Shown here piece by piece: positions 1-7,893 of a DNA stretch of 64,000 nucleotides. This DNA comes from Luteococcus sp038433135. GTDB lineage: Bacteria; Actinomycetota; Actinomycetes; Propionibacteriales; Propionibacteriaceae. The stretch spans positions 76,476-140,475 of the forward strand of contig NZ_JBCDMV010000013.1 of assembly GCF_038433135.1 (NCBI RefSeq), given 5' to 3'. A model generated the notes under the pieces. It was not told the origin of the DNA and ran no database searches. It worked only from the letters and a program-made list of their open reading frames with translations. Made by a program: the position numbers and the translations under genes. Positions within the stretch are counted from its first letter, which is position 1. Each line of letters opens with the position of its first letter.

Positions 1-501
1 CGCGTGGCCGTGGGCTGGGCGACGGTAACCTTCCAGCCGCATGCAAGCGGCTTCCGGCCGGGGGCTCTGGCCCTGACCGTCGGCCTCATCACGCTGGCCG
101 CCTTCGCCGAGGAGATCCTGTTCCGGGCCTGGCTGCCGCAGGCCATCGGCGTCTGGGTGCGCTCCCCCTGGGTGGCCTATGGCGTGACGGTCCCCCTGTT
201 CGTCCTCATCCACGGCACCCGCGACGGATGGATCGGCGTGGTGAACCACGGCGTGACGGGCATCTGCCTTGCAGTCCTGGCCTGGCACTTCCACGGCATC
301 GCTGCCCCGACGGGCGTGCATGCGGCCAGCAATGTCGTTCTGGCTCTGGCACCGGAGCTGCTGACCACCGGGGCGAACATGGATCACGCGGCCGCCGTGG
401 TGATGGCGAAGGCTGCGGCCCTCGTCGCCATCACCGCCCTGCTCGTCAAGGCCTACATGGTGCCCCGGGTTGCGACCCCGGCACCCGCAGGGCGGGCGTA
501 G
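1..501 (+). CDS. CPBP family intramembrane metalloprotease, 5' truncated by window edge
   Basis: The frame is open to the first base, so the N-terminus lies outside the window; about 166 residues are visible. The motif FAEEILFR near residue 36 is the EExxxR motif of the CPBP (CAAX protease/bacteriocin-processing) family. Later histidines in FVLIHG and TGVHAASN fit the remaining metal-binding motifs. Several hydrophobic stretches indicate an integral membrane protein. The stop is at 499-501. The substrate cannot be inferred. There is no evident link to the divergent arsenic genes that follow. Confidence 0.8.
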   Translation, partial: RVAVGWATVTFQPHASGFRPGALALTVGLITLAAFAEEILFRAWLPQAIGVWVRSPWVAYGVTVPLFVLIHGTRDGWIGVVNHGVTGICLAVLAWHFHGIAAPTGVHAASNVVLALAPELLTTGANMDHAAAVVMAKAAALVAITALLVKAYMVPRVATPAPAGRA

Positions 502-600
502 ACCTCGCCAGAGCTCCACCCCTGGGTCCTGGTGCTCCTGAGCCCCGATGTGTCGCAATGGAGTGCTCCCCTTGTCCGGGGCGAACGCGCAATGCCTCAG

Positions 601-1020
601 TTACTCACCCATCAACTCGAGCTCCGCCTGCAGGGCCCGTACCCGGGTGTCGATGTCGTCGCGCAGCAGCCGCATCCGCTGTTCACCCTCGATCCCGCGC
701 AGCGACGGTTCGTCGGTGATCCAGGTCTCGATGCTGCCGCGCATCCCCTCGATCGGCTCCACGACGGCCTGGTCACCCAGGATCACGGTGCGATCCACCC
801 GGCGCAGCAGGTCGGGATCGATCGGCTTGGGGTGTTCACCGTCGAAACTGCCACCGAGCTCCTCGATGCTGGCCAAGGACTCCTGGTTCATCTTCGTTCC
901 GGGCCGGGTGCCGGCCGAGTGCACCTCGACGGCATCCCCGGCGCGCAGCCGCATCAGGGCCGCGGCCATCTGGCTCTTGCCGCCATTGCCGACGCAGACG
1001 AACAACACACTGGGCTTCAT
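601..1020 (-). CDS. arsC: Arsenate-mycothiol transferase (LMW-phosphatase fold ArsC)
   Basis: 139 aa starting MKPSVLFVCVGNGGKSQ. The active-site loop is C9-V-G-N-G-G-K-S, with Lys where classical LMW phosphatases have Arg. The actinobacterial ArsC1/ArsC2 arsenate-mycothiol transferases carry this CVxNGGKSQ signature, and they join arsenate to mycothiol for mycoredoxin-dependent reduction to arsenite. The start at 1020 has an AAGGAG RBS 6-7 bases upstream. An alternative ATG at 1038 overlaps the arsR stop as ATGA and would add six residues. It is co-transcribed downstream of arsR. Mycothiol dependence is inferred from the family, not seen directly. Confidence 0.86.
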   Translation of the reverse strand: MKPSVLFVCVGNGGKSQMAAALMRLRAGDAVEVHSAGTRPGTKMNQESLASIEELGGSFDGEHPKPIDPDLLRRVDRTVILGDQAVVEPIEGMRGSIETWITDEPSLRGIEGEQRMRLLRDDIDTRVRALQAELELMGE

Positions 1021-1034
1021 GGATTCTCCTTGAC

Positions 1035-1367
1035 TCATGGCAGTTCCCCCAGGAGGGCTCGCAGCGCGGCGAGCCCCTCGGGGCGGGGGGTGTAGTGCGC
1101 CCAGCGGCCGCGCATCTCGCGGTTGACCAGCCCGGCCTCGGTGAGCTTCTTCAGGTGGTGGGAGAGCGTCGGCTGGCTGACCCCGAAGGTCTCGGGCAGG
1201 TGGCAGAAGCAGACGCTGCCCCCGCTGACCGCGACGTGGTGGAAGATCCGCAGGCGGACCGGATCGGCCAACGCCTTGACGCAGGGCATCAGCGCCTCGG
1301 CCTGGTCGACGGTCATCACCTTGGGCGATGGCGCACAACACTCATCCTGGAGGACGCTCAATTCCAT
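1035..1367 (-). CDS. arsR: ArsR/SmtB family metalloregulator
   Basis: About 110 aa with a winged helix: KALADPVRLRIFHHV, then the recognition region VSQPTLSHHLKKLTEAGLV. Candidate As(III) ligands are the N-terminal ECC pair and the CFC pair in SVCFCHLPE next to the DNA-binding helix. Starts further upstream (to 1445) exist but would run into the operator region; MELSVLQ at 1367 gives the usual family length. It is divergent from arsD, and its stop overlaps a possible upstream arsC start. It probably represses both directions from the intergenic palindrome at 1443-1454. Confidence 0.85.
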   Translation of the reverse strand: MELSVLQDECCAPSPKVMTVDQAEALMPCVKALADPVRLRIFHHVAVSGGSVCFCHLPETFGVSQPTLSHHLKKLTEAGLVNREMRGRWAHYTPRPEGLAALRALLGELP

Positions 1368-1442
1368 GCCCAGATGATAGCCCCCAGCGACCATCGTCAT
1401 ATTGACAGTCATCGATCCATGGGGAGATGCTGAATCCATCGA

Positions 1443-1454
1443 CATTGATCAATG
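1443..1454. promoter_or_regulatory. Putative ArsR operator (12-bp perfect palindrome)
   Basis: CATTGATCAATG is a perfect palindrome in the arsR-arsD intergenic region, 37 bp before the arsD ATG. A TTGACA hexamer lies at 1402-1407. AT-rich dyads of this kind are typical ArsR-family operators. The assignment rests on position and symmetry only. Confidence 0.5.
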
Positions 1455-1491
1455 CGTCGAGGGATCGGCGCACCAAGCACGGGAGACAGCC

Positions 1492-1884
1492 ATGACCGCC
1501 GTCCGTATCTTCGAGCCCGCCCTGTGCTGCAACACCGGGGTCTGCGGCACCGACGTCGACCAGGCGCTGGTGGACATCACGGCCGACGTGAAGGCGCTCA
1601 CCGCCGAGGGGGCCCAGATCGAGCGCACCAACCTGGGCACCGACCCGATCCGCTTTGCCGAGAACCAGACCGCCGTCGCGTTCCTGCACACCGCCGGTTC
1701 CGAGGCCCTGCCGCTGGTGCTGGTGGATGACGTCACCGTGCTCACCGGCCGCTACCCCAGCCGCGACGAGCTGCGCCGCTGGGCCGGGCTCGCGGCGCCC
1801 GAGGCCGAGGGACGCACCACTCTGGGCACCGTCACGGACAGCCCGAGCGAGGGCGGCTGCTGCGGCGGCACCGGTTGCTGCTGA
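1492..1884 (+). CDS. arsD: ArsD arsenite metallochaperone
   Basis: 130 aa. Cysteines fall at positions 12, 13 and 18 (LCCNTGVC), exactly the As(III)-binding residues of plasmid R773 ArsD. The C-terminus ends in two vicinal pairs (GGCCGGTGCC), like the extra CC pairs of R773 ArsD. The thioredoxin-like body (VRIFEPA at the start, LPLVLVDD later) matches the family. ArsD passes arsenite to the ArsA ATPase, encoded 27 bp downstream. A GGGAG RBS precedes the start. Confidence 0.92.
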   Translation: MTAVRIFEPALCCNTGVCGTDVDQALVDITADVKALTAEGAQIERTNLGTDPIRFAENQTAVAFLHTAGSEALPLVLVDDVTVLTGRYPSRDELRRWAGLAAPEAEGRTTLGTVTDSPSEGGCCGGTGCC

Positions 1885-1911
1885 CCAGCCCGCCACCTTC
1901 CCAGGAGCATC

Positions 1912-3675
1912 ATGTTCTTCCTGCAGAATCCTCCCCGCCACCTCTTCTTCACCGGCAAGGGCGGCGTGGGCAAGACCTCCGTCGCCTGCGCCAGTGCGCT
2001 GCAGCTGGCGCACAACGGCAACCGGGTGCTGCTGGTCAGCACCGATCCGGCCAGCAATGTGGGCCAGGTTTTCGGGGTGACGATCGGCAATCGGATCACG
2101 CCGATCCCCGACGTGCCGGGGCTCGACGCGCTGGAGATCGATCCGCAGCAGGCCGCCGACGCCTACCGGGCCAAGATCCTGGATCCGGTCAGGGCCCTCC
2201 TGCCCGCCAAGGAGATCGCGGAGATCACCGAACAGCTGTCTGGCTCCTGCACCACCGAGGTGGCCAGCTTCAACGAGTTCACCAGCCTGCTGGCCGATCC
2301 GGCGGCCACCGCCGGCTATGACCACGTGGTCTTCGACACCGCCCCGACAGGGCACACCATCCGGCTGCTCCAGTTGCCCGGCGAATGGACCGACTACCTG
2401 GACGCCGGCAAGGGCGATGCCTCCTGTCTGGGCCCGCTCTCCGGCCTGGAGAAGAGCCGCGCCACCTATCGCGACGCGGTGGCGGCCCTGGCCGACGCCA
2501 GCCGCACCCGACTGGTGCTGGTCAGCCGCGCCCAGCGCTCCACGCTGGCCGAAGTGGCCCGCACCCACCAGGAGTTGGCCGAGCTGGGCATCCACGCCAC
2601 CCATCTGGTGATCAATGGCGTCCTGCCGGAGCTCGCGCCGGCCGAGGCCCCGGATCCCCTGCACCGGGCCATCCGGGAGCGCGAGCTGGCCGCCTTGTCA
2701 CAGCTCACGGGTCCGCTCGCGTCGCTGCCTCGCGACCTGATCGAGCTGAAGCCGGTCAACATTGTGGGCACCGCCGCGCTGGACTCACTGCTCAGCACCG
2801 CAGCGCCCGAGTCCGCGGTACCGGAGCGGGCCCCCGCGGCAGAGCCCGTCGAGGCCCTCGGCCTGCGCGCCCTGGTGGACGAGCTGGCAGCCCAGGGGCA
2901 CGGTCTGGTGATGGCGATGGGCAAGGGCGGCGTCGGCAAGACCACCGTCGCCGCGGCCATCGCCGTCGAACTGGCCCGACGCGGGCACGACGTGCTGCTG
3001 ACCACCACCGATCCGGCGGCGCACCTGGGCAGCGCACTGCCCCAGGAGCTGCCCCACCTGGAGGTGAGCGCGATCGAGCCGCAGGCCGCGATCGCCGCCT
3101 ACCGGCAGCAGGTGATGCGCACCAAGGGCGCCAGCCTGGACGACGCGGGCCGCACCGCGCTGGCCGAAGACCTGAAGAGCCCCTGCACCGAGGAGATCGC
3201 GGTCTTCCAGCAGTTCAGTCGAGCGGTCAACCAGGCCCGGCAACGCTTTGTGGTGATGGACACCGCACCCACTGGCCACACCCTCCTGCTGATGGATGCC
3301 ACCGGCTCCTACCACCGCGAGATCACCCGTCATCTGGACGACGCCCAGGCGGCGCGGATGACCACGCCGTTGATGCGGCTGCAGGATCCGCAGCACACCA
3401 AGGTGATCGTGGTCACCCTGCCGGAGACGACGCCGGTGCTGGAGGCCGAGGGACTGGCCGACGAACTGGAACGGGCCGGGATCCGGCCGTGGGCCTGGGT
3501 GGTGAACAACTCGCTGGCGAAGGCGCAGCCGCACTCGCCCTTGTTGGCCCAGCGAGCGCGCAATGAGCGGGCCCTGCTGGCGGACGTGGCTCGCCGCGCG
3601 CCGCGGATGGCCGTCCTGGCCAGTCAGACTGCCGAACCGGTGGGTGGGGACGCCCTGGGCGCGCTGCTGGACTGA
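1912..3675 (+). CDS. arsA: ArsA arsenite-stimulated ATPase, two tandem nucleotide-binding halves
   Basis: 587 aa, the full double-domain form. GKGGVGKT P-loops occur near residue 16 and near 343, and each half has an FDTAPTGHT or MDTAPTGHT signature. Cysteines at 113 and 172 match R773 ArsA Cys113 and Cys172 exactly, and Cys425 lies where Cys422 is expected, so the metalloid site appears intact. ArsA normally energises ArsB at the membrane, receiving As(III) from ArsD. No arsB or acr3 is present in this window, so the partner pump is unlinked or unrecognised. Confidence 0.94.
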   Translation: MFFLQNPPRHLFFTGKGGVGKTSVACASALQLAHNGNRVLLVSTDPASNVGQVFGVTIGNRITPIPDVPGLDALEIDPQQAADAYRAKILDPVRALLPAKEIAEITEQLSGSCTTEVASFNEFTSLLADPAATAGYDHVVFDTAPTGHTIRLLQLPGEWTDYLDAGKGDASCLGPLSGLEKSRATYRDAVAALADASRTRLVLVSRAQRSTLAEVARTHQELAELGIHATHLVINGVLPELAPAEAPDPLHRAIRERELAALSQLTGPLASLPRDLIELKPVNIVGTAALDSLLSTAAPESAVPERAPAAEPVEALGLRALVDELAAQGHGLVMAMGKGGVGKTTVAAAIAVELARRGHDVLLTTTDPAAHLGSALPQELPHLEVSAIEPQAAIAAYRQQVMRTKGASLDDAGRTALAEDLKSPCTEEIAVFQQFSRAVNQARQRFVVMDTAPTGHTLLLMDATGSYHREITRHLDDAQAARMTTPLMRLQDPQHTKVIVVTLPETTPVLEAEGLADELERAGIRPWAWVVNNSLAKAQPHSPLLAQRARNERALLADVARRAPRMAVLASQTAEPVGGDALGALLD

Positions 3676-3775
3676 GATCTGGTGGGTCGGTTGAGGATTG
3701 CGGCCCCGGGGTGGGCAGTGGTCCGTCACCTGAATATGGTTCGACCCCCTGCCGACGCTGATCCAGGAGGATTCC

Positions 3776-4081
3776 ATGACCGAACAGACCGAGGGTGGCT
3801 GCTGCGGCGGCCACAAGAACCAGACCGTCACCATCGAGGGTACCGAGGCCCCCGTCGCCAAGGGCACCGACGAGGTGCGCCTGTGCACCTGCGGCTGCGG
3901 CCGTCCCGCCGCCGAATGCGCCTGCGGCCCGGACTGCAGCTGCTCCTGCAACGAGCCCTGCACCTGTGGCTGCGACTGCACCGCCGGCAAGTGCACCTGT
4001 GGCCCCGAGTGTGAGTGCGGCTGCAATGACGCCAAGCCCGCCGAGACCGAGGCGAAGGGCTGCTGCTGCGGCGACAAGTGA
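3776..4081 (+). CDS. Cysteine-rich metallothionein-like small protein
   Basis: 101 aa with 22 cysteines, most in CxC or CxCxC pattern between residues 37 and 82 (for example CTCGC, CSCSC, CTCGCDC, CECGC). N-terminal GGCCGGH and C-terminal GCCCGDK motifs resemble the CC-rich tail of ArsD. There is no signal peptide or membrane segment, so it is probably cytoplasmic. A perfect AGGAGG lies 5 bp before the ATG. It follows arsA by 100 bp and is closed by a hairpin at 4111-4143, placing it as the last gene of the arsD-arsA unit. A role in thiol binding of As(III) or other metals is inference; I do not recognise a named family. Confidence 0.8.
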   Translation: MTEQTEGGCCGGHKNQTVTIEGTEAPVAKGTDEVRLCTCGCGRPAAECACGPDCSCSCNEPCTCGCDCTAGKCTCGPECECGCNDAKPAETEAKGCCCGDK

Positions 4082-4110
4082 TCCTCTGGGCAGGACCCGC
4101 TTGACTGATC

Positions 4111-4143
4111 CGGGCCCGTCACCGCCGCTGCGTGACGGGCCCG
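4111..4143 (+). terminator. Hairpin terminator after the arsenic unit
   Basis: A perfect 12-bp stem (4111-4122 with 4132-4143) and 9-nt loop lie 30 bp after the Cys-rich gene. There is no U-tract, as is common in actinobacteria. Confidence 0.7.
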
Positions 4144-4392
4144 GTGTCCAGTTCGGCTGTCAGGCGCGTCTCGTAGGTGCTGTCAGGTCCACATCGGGCA
4201 GCAGCCGCTTCGGGCTGGGGTGCTCCCTTGGGTGAGGGTTGCCGTTGGACCACGCTCAGGAAGACCACTGGTGATCCCCCTGCACAAAGTGGCAAGGATT
4301 TGGCGCTTTGAACGTGTCGTATCGATTTCTGTGTCCGCCTGATTGCCACTTTGAGTGACCCCGGCATCTGGGGGTGCCGTTCGCGGCGGGTG

Positions 4393-4420
4393 GGGAATAC
4401 CAAATGACGCCCCGGAGTTG
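4393..4420 (+). promoter_or_regulatory. Sigma-R/SigH-type thiol-stress promoter of trxBA
   Basis: GGGAAT at 4393-4398 and GTTG at 4417-4420 are separated by exactly 18 bp. This is the consensus (GGAAT-N18-GTT) of Streptomyces SigR and mycobacterial SigH promoters, whose classic targets include the thioredoxin operon. It lies about 90 bp upstream of trxB. The rest of the 4144-4509 gap holds no convincing gene. Confidence 0.85.
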
Positions 4421-4509
4421 AGAGGTCGTATCGGTGCTGCACCACCGGCGCTCGGTAGAGTGCTTCCCGCAGCTTCACCACCCGCGGCCACCCCGCGCGA
4501 GAGGACATC

Positions 4510-5547
4510 ATGACCACACCCGCCCTGAACACCACGAGCCTGATCTCGCTGGATGACATCACCCCCGAACAGGAGCCGGCCAGCGTCGAGCAGCCCTCGC
4601 AGGAGGTGCGCGAGGTGATCATCGTCGGCTCCGGACCGGCCGGGTACACCGCCGCCATCTACACCGCTCGCGCCGAGCTGAAGCCGCTGGTGATCGAGGG
4701 CGCCTTCGCCGCCGGCGGTGCGCTGATGAACACCACCGAGGTGGAGAACTACCCCGGTTACACCGACGGCATCATGGGCCCCGACCTGATGAAGAACATG
4801 CGCGCCCAGGCCGAGCGCTTCGGCGCCGAGCTGGTCACCGACGACGCCACCGAGCTGGATCTGACCGGCCCTGTCAAGACCGTCACCGACTCGGAGGGCC
4901 GGGTCTACCGCGCCAAGGCCGTGATCCTGGCCACCGGCTCCGGTTACAAGCGGCTGGGCCTGGCCGACGAGGACAAGTACTCCGGCCGCGGGGTGAGCTG
5001 GTGTGCCACCTGCGACGGCTTCTTCTTCAAGGACAAGCCGATCGTCGTGGTGGGTGGCGGCGACTCCGCAGTCGAGGAGGCCACCTTCCTGAGCCGTTTC
5101 GGCTCCACCGTCACCATGGTGGTGCGCCGCGACGAGCTGCGCGCCAGCAAGATCATGGCGGCCCGCGCGATGAACGACCCGAAGATCACCATCGAGTGGA
5201 ATTCCAATGTCGTCGCGATGAGTGGTGAGCCCGCGCTGGAGTCGGTCACCATTGAGAACAACCAGACCGGTGAGAAGAAGGAACTGCCGGTCAACGGCCT
5301 GTTCGTCGCCATCGGCCACGACCCCCGCTCCGAGCTGGTCAAGGGCCAGGTGGAGCTGGACGCCGCCGGCTACGTGCTCACCGAGCCCGACGGTACGAAG
5401 ACCAACCTCTCCGGCGTCTTCGCCTGCGGAGACCTGGTGGACCACACCTACCGTCAGGCGATCACCGCCGCGGGCTCCGGCTGCAAGGCCGCCCTGGACG
5501 CCGAGCGCTTCCTGGCGGATCTGGCCGACGAGAACGTCCAGGCCTGA
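4510..5547 (+). CDS. trxB: Thioredoxin-disulfide reductase
   Basis: 345 aa flavoprotein. The FAD motif GSGPAGYTAAIY starts near residue 40, the redox-active CATCDG follows, then the NADPH motif GGGDSAVEEATF, and the C-terminal FAD motif contains GVFACGDLVD. It reduces thioredoxin with NADPH. The first ~35 residues before the Rossmann core are longer than usual and low in conservation. trxA follows 79 bp downstream. Expression is probably induced by disulfide stress from the SigR-type promoter. Confidence 0.96.
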   Translation: MTTPALNTTSLISLDDITPEQEPASVEQPSQEVREVIIVGSGPAGYTAAIYTARAELKPLVIEGAFAAGGALMNTTEVENYPGYTDGIMGPDLMKNMRAQAERFGAELVTDDATELDLTGPVKTVTDSEGRVYRAKAVILATGSGYKRLGLADEDKYSGRGVSWCATCDGFFFKDKPIVVVGGGDSAVEEATFLSRFGSTVTMVVRRDELRASKIMAARAMNDPKITIEWNSNVVAMSGEPALESVTIENNQTGEKKELPVNGLFVAIGHDPRSELVKGQVELDAAGYVLTEPDGTKTNLSGVFACGDLVDHTYRQAITAAGSGCKAALDAERFLADLADENVQA

Positions 5548-5570
5548 ACCCAAGAACCCACACCCGGCCA

Positions 5571-5603
5571 CGATCCCCGATCCTGTCGAGGGGTCGAGGC
5601 CCC
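5571..5603. repeat. Short interspersed repeat, CTCGACAGG family
   Basis: Contains CCTGTCGAGG, the inverse of CCTCGACAGG, in the trxB-trxA gap. It belongs to the family seen near 20.9, 28.7, 41.4, 44.7, 44.9, 55.75 and 58.7 kb. Confidence 0.55.
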
Positions 5604-5626
5604 AACCACAGCCCCCAAGGAGAAGC

Positions 5627-5950
5627 ATGAGCAATGTCAAGGACGTCACCGACAAGACCTTCGTCGACGAGGTGATCATGAACCCGAAGCCCACCCTGGT
5701 GGACTACTGGGCCGATTGGTGCAGCCCGTGCAAGCAGCTCAGCCCGATCATCGACGAGCTGGCCGCCGAGCTGGGTGACAAGGTGAACTTCGTCAAGATG
5801 GACACCAATGCCAACACCCAGATCCCCGTCGAGCAGGGCGTGCTGAGCCTGCCCACCCTGCAGATCTGGCAGGGCGGACGGGTGGTGAAGTCCTTCCAGG
5901 GCGCCAAGACCAAGGGCGCGCTGCTGAAGGCGCTGAACGAGTACCTCTGA
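5627..5950 (+). CDS. trxA: Thioredoxin
   Basis: 107 aa with an active site WCSPCK near residues 31-36 (Ser-Pro rather than the usual Gly-Pro) and the cis-proline segment SLPTLQIW. The AAGGAG RBS is well placed. It is the substrate of TrxB, encoded immediately upstream, and both are probably in one transcript ending at the hairpin at 5990-6016. Confidence 0.95.
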   Translation: MSNVKDVTDKTFVDEVIMNPKPTLVDYWADWCSPCKQLSPIIDELAAELGDKVNFVKMDTNANTQIPVEQGVLSLPTLQIWQGGRVVKSFQGAKTKGALLKALNEYL

Positions 5951-5989
5951 GCGCTGGGATCGGGGTGCAAACCTCAACCATCACTGCAC

Positions 5990-6024
5990 AACCGCGGGCC
6001 GCAGCTGCCCGCGGTTGTTGCTTT
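5990..6024 (+). terminator. Terminator after trxA
   Basis: A perfect 10-bp stem (5990-5999 with 6007-6016), 7-nt loop, followed by GTTGCTTTCC. Confidence 0.75.
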
Positions 6025-6041
6025 CCACTACGTTTGAGCAC

Positions 6042-6644
6042 ATGAGCAGCACTCCTGGTGGCAATTCGCCGATATATGGCACCCCTGCCAGTACCGGCCC
6101 TGACGAGCTCGAGGTCGGTCCGGCCATCAACCGCAACCGCTTTCCCCGCTGGGCGCTGGTTCTGCTCGGCCTTCTGACGACGCTGCTGGCCGTGGCCGGC
6201 GCCGGCTACGCCGCGTGGCGGGTCAATGCGGCCAAGCCCCAGGTGGTGGTCACCGCGAGCGGCCCCCGCACCCCGTGGCAGATGTACCCGCCGCTGCAGA
6301 TGGACGAGTTCTCCCGCGACGCCAATGCGGCGGACACGCCGTCGGCCAATCCCACCACCAAGAAGTCGGTGATCTCGGCCACCTATGCCCGCAGCGGCCA
6401 GAACACCGTGGTGCTGCTGATGAGCCGGCCTGAGAAGGATCCCAAGAAGTTCATGGCGGACATGGGGATGAACACCGTGGTGGCCACCGACGACGGCTTC
6501 TGCGGCACCAGCGTCGATTCCAACCGCGACGGCTGCGCCATCATGCGCGACGACACCGCCGTGCTGATCGTCGACCTGGTGGGGCTGAGCCGGGCCGACC
6601 TGATCGTGCTGGCCCACAAGTTCGCGGACCAGATGTCCCAATGA
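6042..6644 (+). CDS. Single-pass membrane protein of unknown function
   Basis: 200 aa. A short hydrophilic N-terminus is followed by one transmembrane segment (WALVLLGLLTTLLAVAGAG, about residues 35-55) and a roughly 145-residue extracytoplasmic domain with two cysteines (FCGTSVDSNRDGCAIM) that may form a disulfide. I do not recognise the domain. Its stop overlaps the start of the OsmC-like gene (ATGA), so the two are translationally coupled. Confidence 0.75.
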   Translation: MSSTPGGNSPIYGTPASTGPDELEVGPAINRNRFPRWALVLLGLLTTLLAVAGAGYAAWRVNAAKPQVVVTASGPRTPWQMYPPLQMDEFSRDANAADTPSANPTTKKSVISATYARSGQNTVVLLMSRPEKDPKKFMADMGMNTVVATDDGFCGTSVDSNRDGCAIMRDDTAVLIVDLVGLSRADLIVLAHKFADQMSQ

Positions 6645-7078
6645 GCGATCGTCGCAGCGTTCGACTGGAGCGCACCAGCACCGGCAACTACCTGGCCACC
6701 AATGCCGCGGGCGTGAACGTGCCGCTGGGGATGGGCGACGACGTCTTCTCCCCCGTCGAGCTGCTGCTGGCGGCCATCGGTGGGTGCAGCGCGATCGACG
6801 TCGACGTGGTCACCTCCCGTCGAGGTGAGCCCGATCACTTCGCGGTGGAGGTCAGCGCCGGCAAGGTGGTCGACGAGACCGGCGGCTCCCGGCTGCAGGA
6901 CGTGGTGGCCGACTTCCGGGTGGCCTTTGGCAGTGACGAGCGCGCCCGAGAGGCGGCGGGCCTGGTGGAGCGGTTGATCCGGCTGTCCCATGACCGGGAC
7001 TGCACCGTCTCCCGGACGGTGGAACTGCCCACACGGGTGCGGATGGACCTGGCTGGACGGCCCGTCGTGGGCGAGTGA
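6641..7078 (+). CDS. OsmC family protein (predicted peroxide-reactive thiol protein)
   Basis: 145 aa with the OsmC fold pattern. The conserved segment FSPVELLLAAIGGCSAIDV carries the first reactive cysteine, and SHDRDCTVSRTV carries the second. OsmC/Ohr proteins reduce organic hydroperoxides or act on related substrates; this sequence is closer to the general OsmC/YhfA type than to Ohr. It overlaps the preceding membrane-protein gene by 4 bp. Confidence 0.85.
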   Translation: MSDRRSVRLERTSTGNYLATNAAGVNVPLGMGDDVFSPVELLLAAIGGCSAIDVDVVTSRRGEPDHFAVEVSAGKVVDETGGSRLQDVVADFRVAFGSDERAREAAGLVERLIRLSHDRDCTVSRTVELPTRVRMDLAGRPVVGE

Positions 7079-7206
7079 TTCTCAGCCTTCTCTCAACCGC
7101 ATATTTCCTTCTGCATAGACCATCACGGCGACATTGCCAAGGTGACGGGCCGATGTTCACCCACAGCGATTTTGAGAATTACTCAGGTTGTTTTAGGTTT
7201 ACTCCC

Positions 7207-7806
7207 ATGAAGAAGACTTCCACCATCGTTTCCCTGGTCGCTGCGACCGCCATGAGCGCTGGCGTCGGCATCGGCGCTGCCGCCCCCGCCCAGGCCGCGG
7301 GCACCGTCTGGGACCGCGTGGCCCAGTGTGAGTCCGGCGGCAACTGGTCGATCAACACTGGCAATGGCTTCTACGGCGGCCTGCAGTTCACCCGGTCCAC
7401 CTGGCTGGCCTACGGTGGCGGCAAGTACGCCCCCACCGCCAACAAGGCGAGCCGTGCCCAGCAGATCGCGATCGCCAAGAAGACCCTGCAGGGTCAGGGC
7501 CCCGGCGCCTGGCCCGTCTGCTCCCGTCGCGCTGGCCTGACCCGCGCCAACGGCCTGGCCGTGAGCACCGGCAGCGTCGCCAGCAGCGTGAAGACCGTCA
7601 AGGTCACCAAGAAGAAGGCCAGCAGCAAGTCGGCTCCGGCCAAGGCCGTCAAGGGCGCCAAGTACATCACCGTGCGTCCCGGCGACACCTTGGGCAAGAT
7701 CGCCAAGCGCAATGGCACCTCGTGGAAGACCGTGTGGCAGATGAACAAGTCCACCGTCAAGAACCCGAACATGATCAAGATCGGCCAGAAGATCCGCGTG
7801 CGCTGA
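7207..7806 (+). CDS. Secreted Rpf-like transglycosylase with LysM domain
   Basis: 199 aa. A signal peptide (MKKTST..., AxA cleavage near AQA at residue 30) is followed by a resuscitation-promoting-factor domain (VWDRVAQCESGGNW, predicted catalytic Glu42, with GGLQFTRSTW and a second Cys in WPVCSRR). A Lys/Ala/Ser-rich linker and a C-terminal LysM domain (YITVRPGDTLGKIAKRNG) complete the protein. Rpf proteins cleave peptidoglycan and promote growth resumption. The start follows a poor RBS but gives a clean signal peptide. A strong terminator follows. Confidence 0.92.
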   Translation: MKKTSTIVSLVAATAMSAGVGIGAAAPAQAAGTVWDRVAQCESGGNWSINTGNGFYGGLQFTRSTWLAYGGGKYAPTANKASRAQQIAIAKKTLQGQGPGAWPVCSRRAGLTRANGLAVSTGSVASSVKTVKVTKKKASSKSAPAKAVKGAKYITVRPGDTLGKIAKRNGTSWKTVWQMNKSTVKNPNMIKIGQKIRVR

Positions 7807-7828
7807 TCCCAGTCGCATCCCGTTCTCC

Positions 7829-7862
7829 GAACGCCCCGGCCCTTGCGGCCGGGGCGTTCTGC
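7829..7862 (+). terminator. Terminator after the rpf-like gene
   Basis: A perfect 13-bp GC-rich stem (7829-7841 with 7847-7859) with a 5-nt loop, 22 bp after the stop. Confidence 0.85.
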
Positions 7863-7893
7863 CGTCCCGCCCACGTCGTGCGCGTCCGGCGCC

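Noticed and set aside
3413..4122. Long leftward frames opposite arsA and the Cys-rich gene
   Set aside because: They are Ala/Pro/Arg-rich mirror translations of high-GC coding DNA, with no RBS and no domain.
7079..7206. Cyclic di-AMP (ydaO) riboswitch upstream of the rpf-like gene
   Set aside because: Such riboswitches often precede rpf genes, but the gap is only 128 bp and I cannot find the conserved core.
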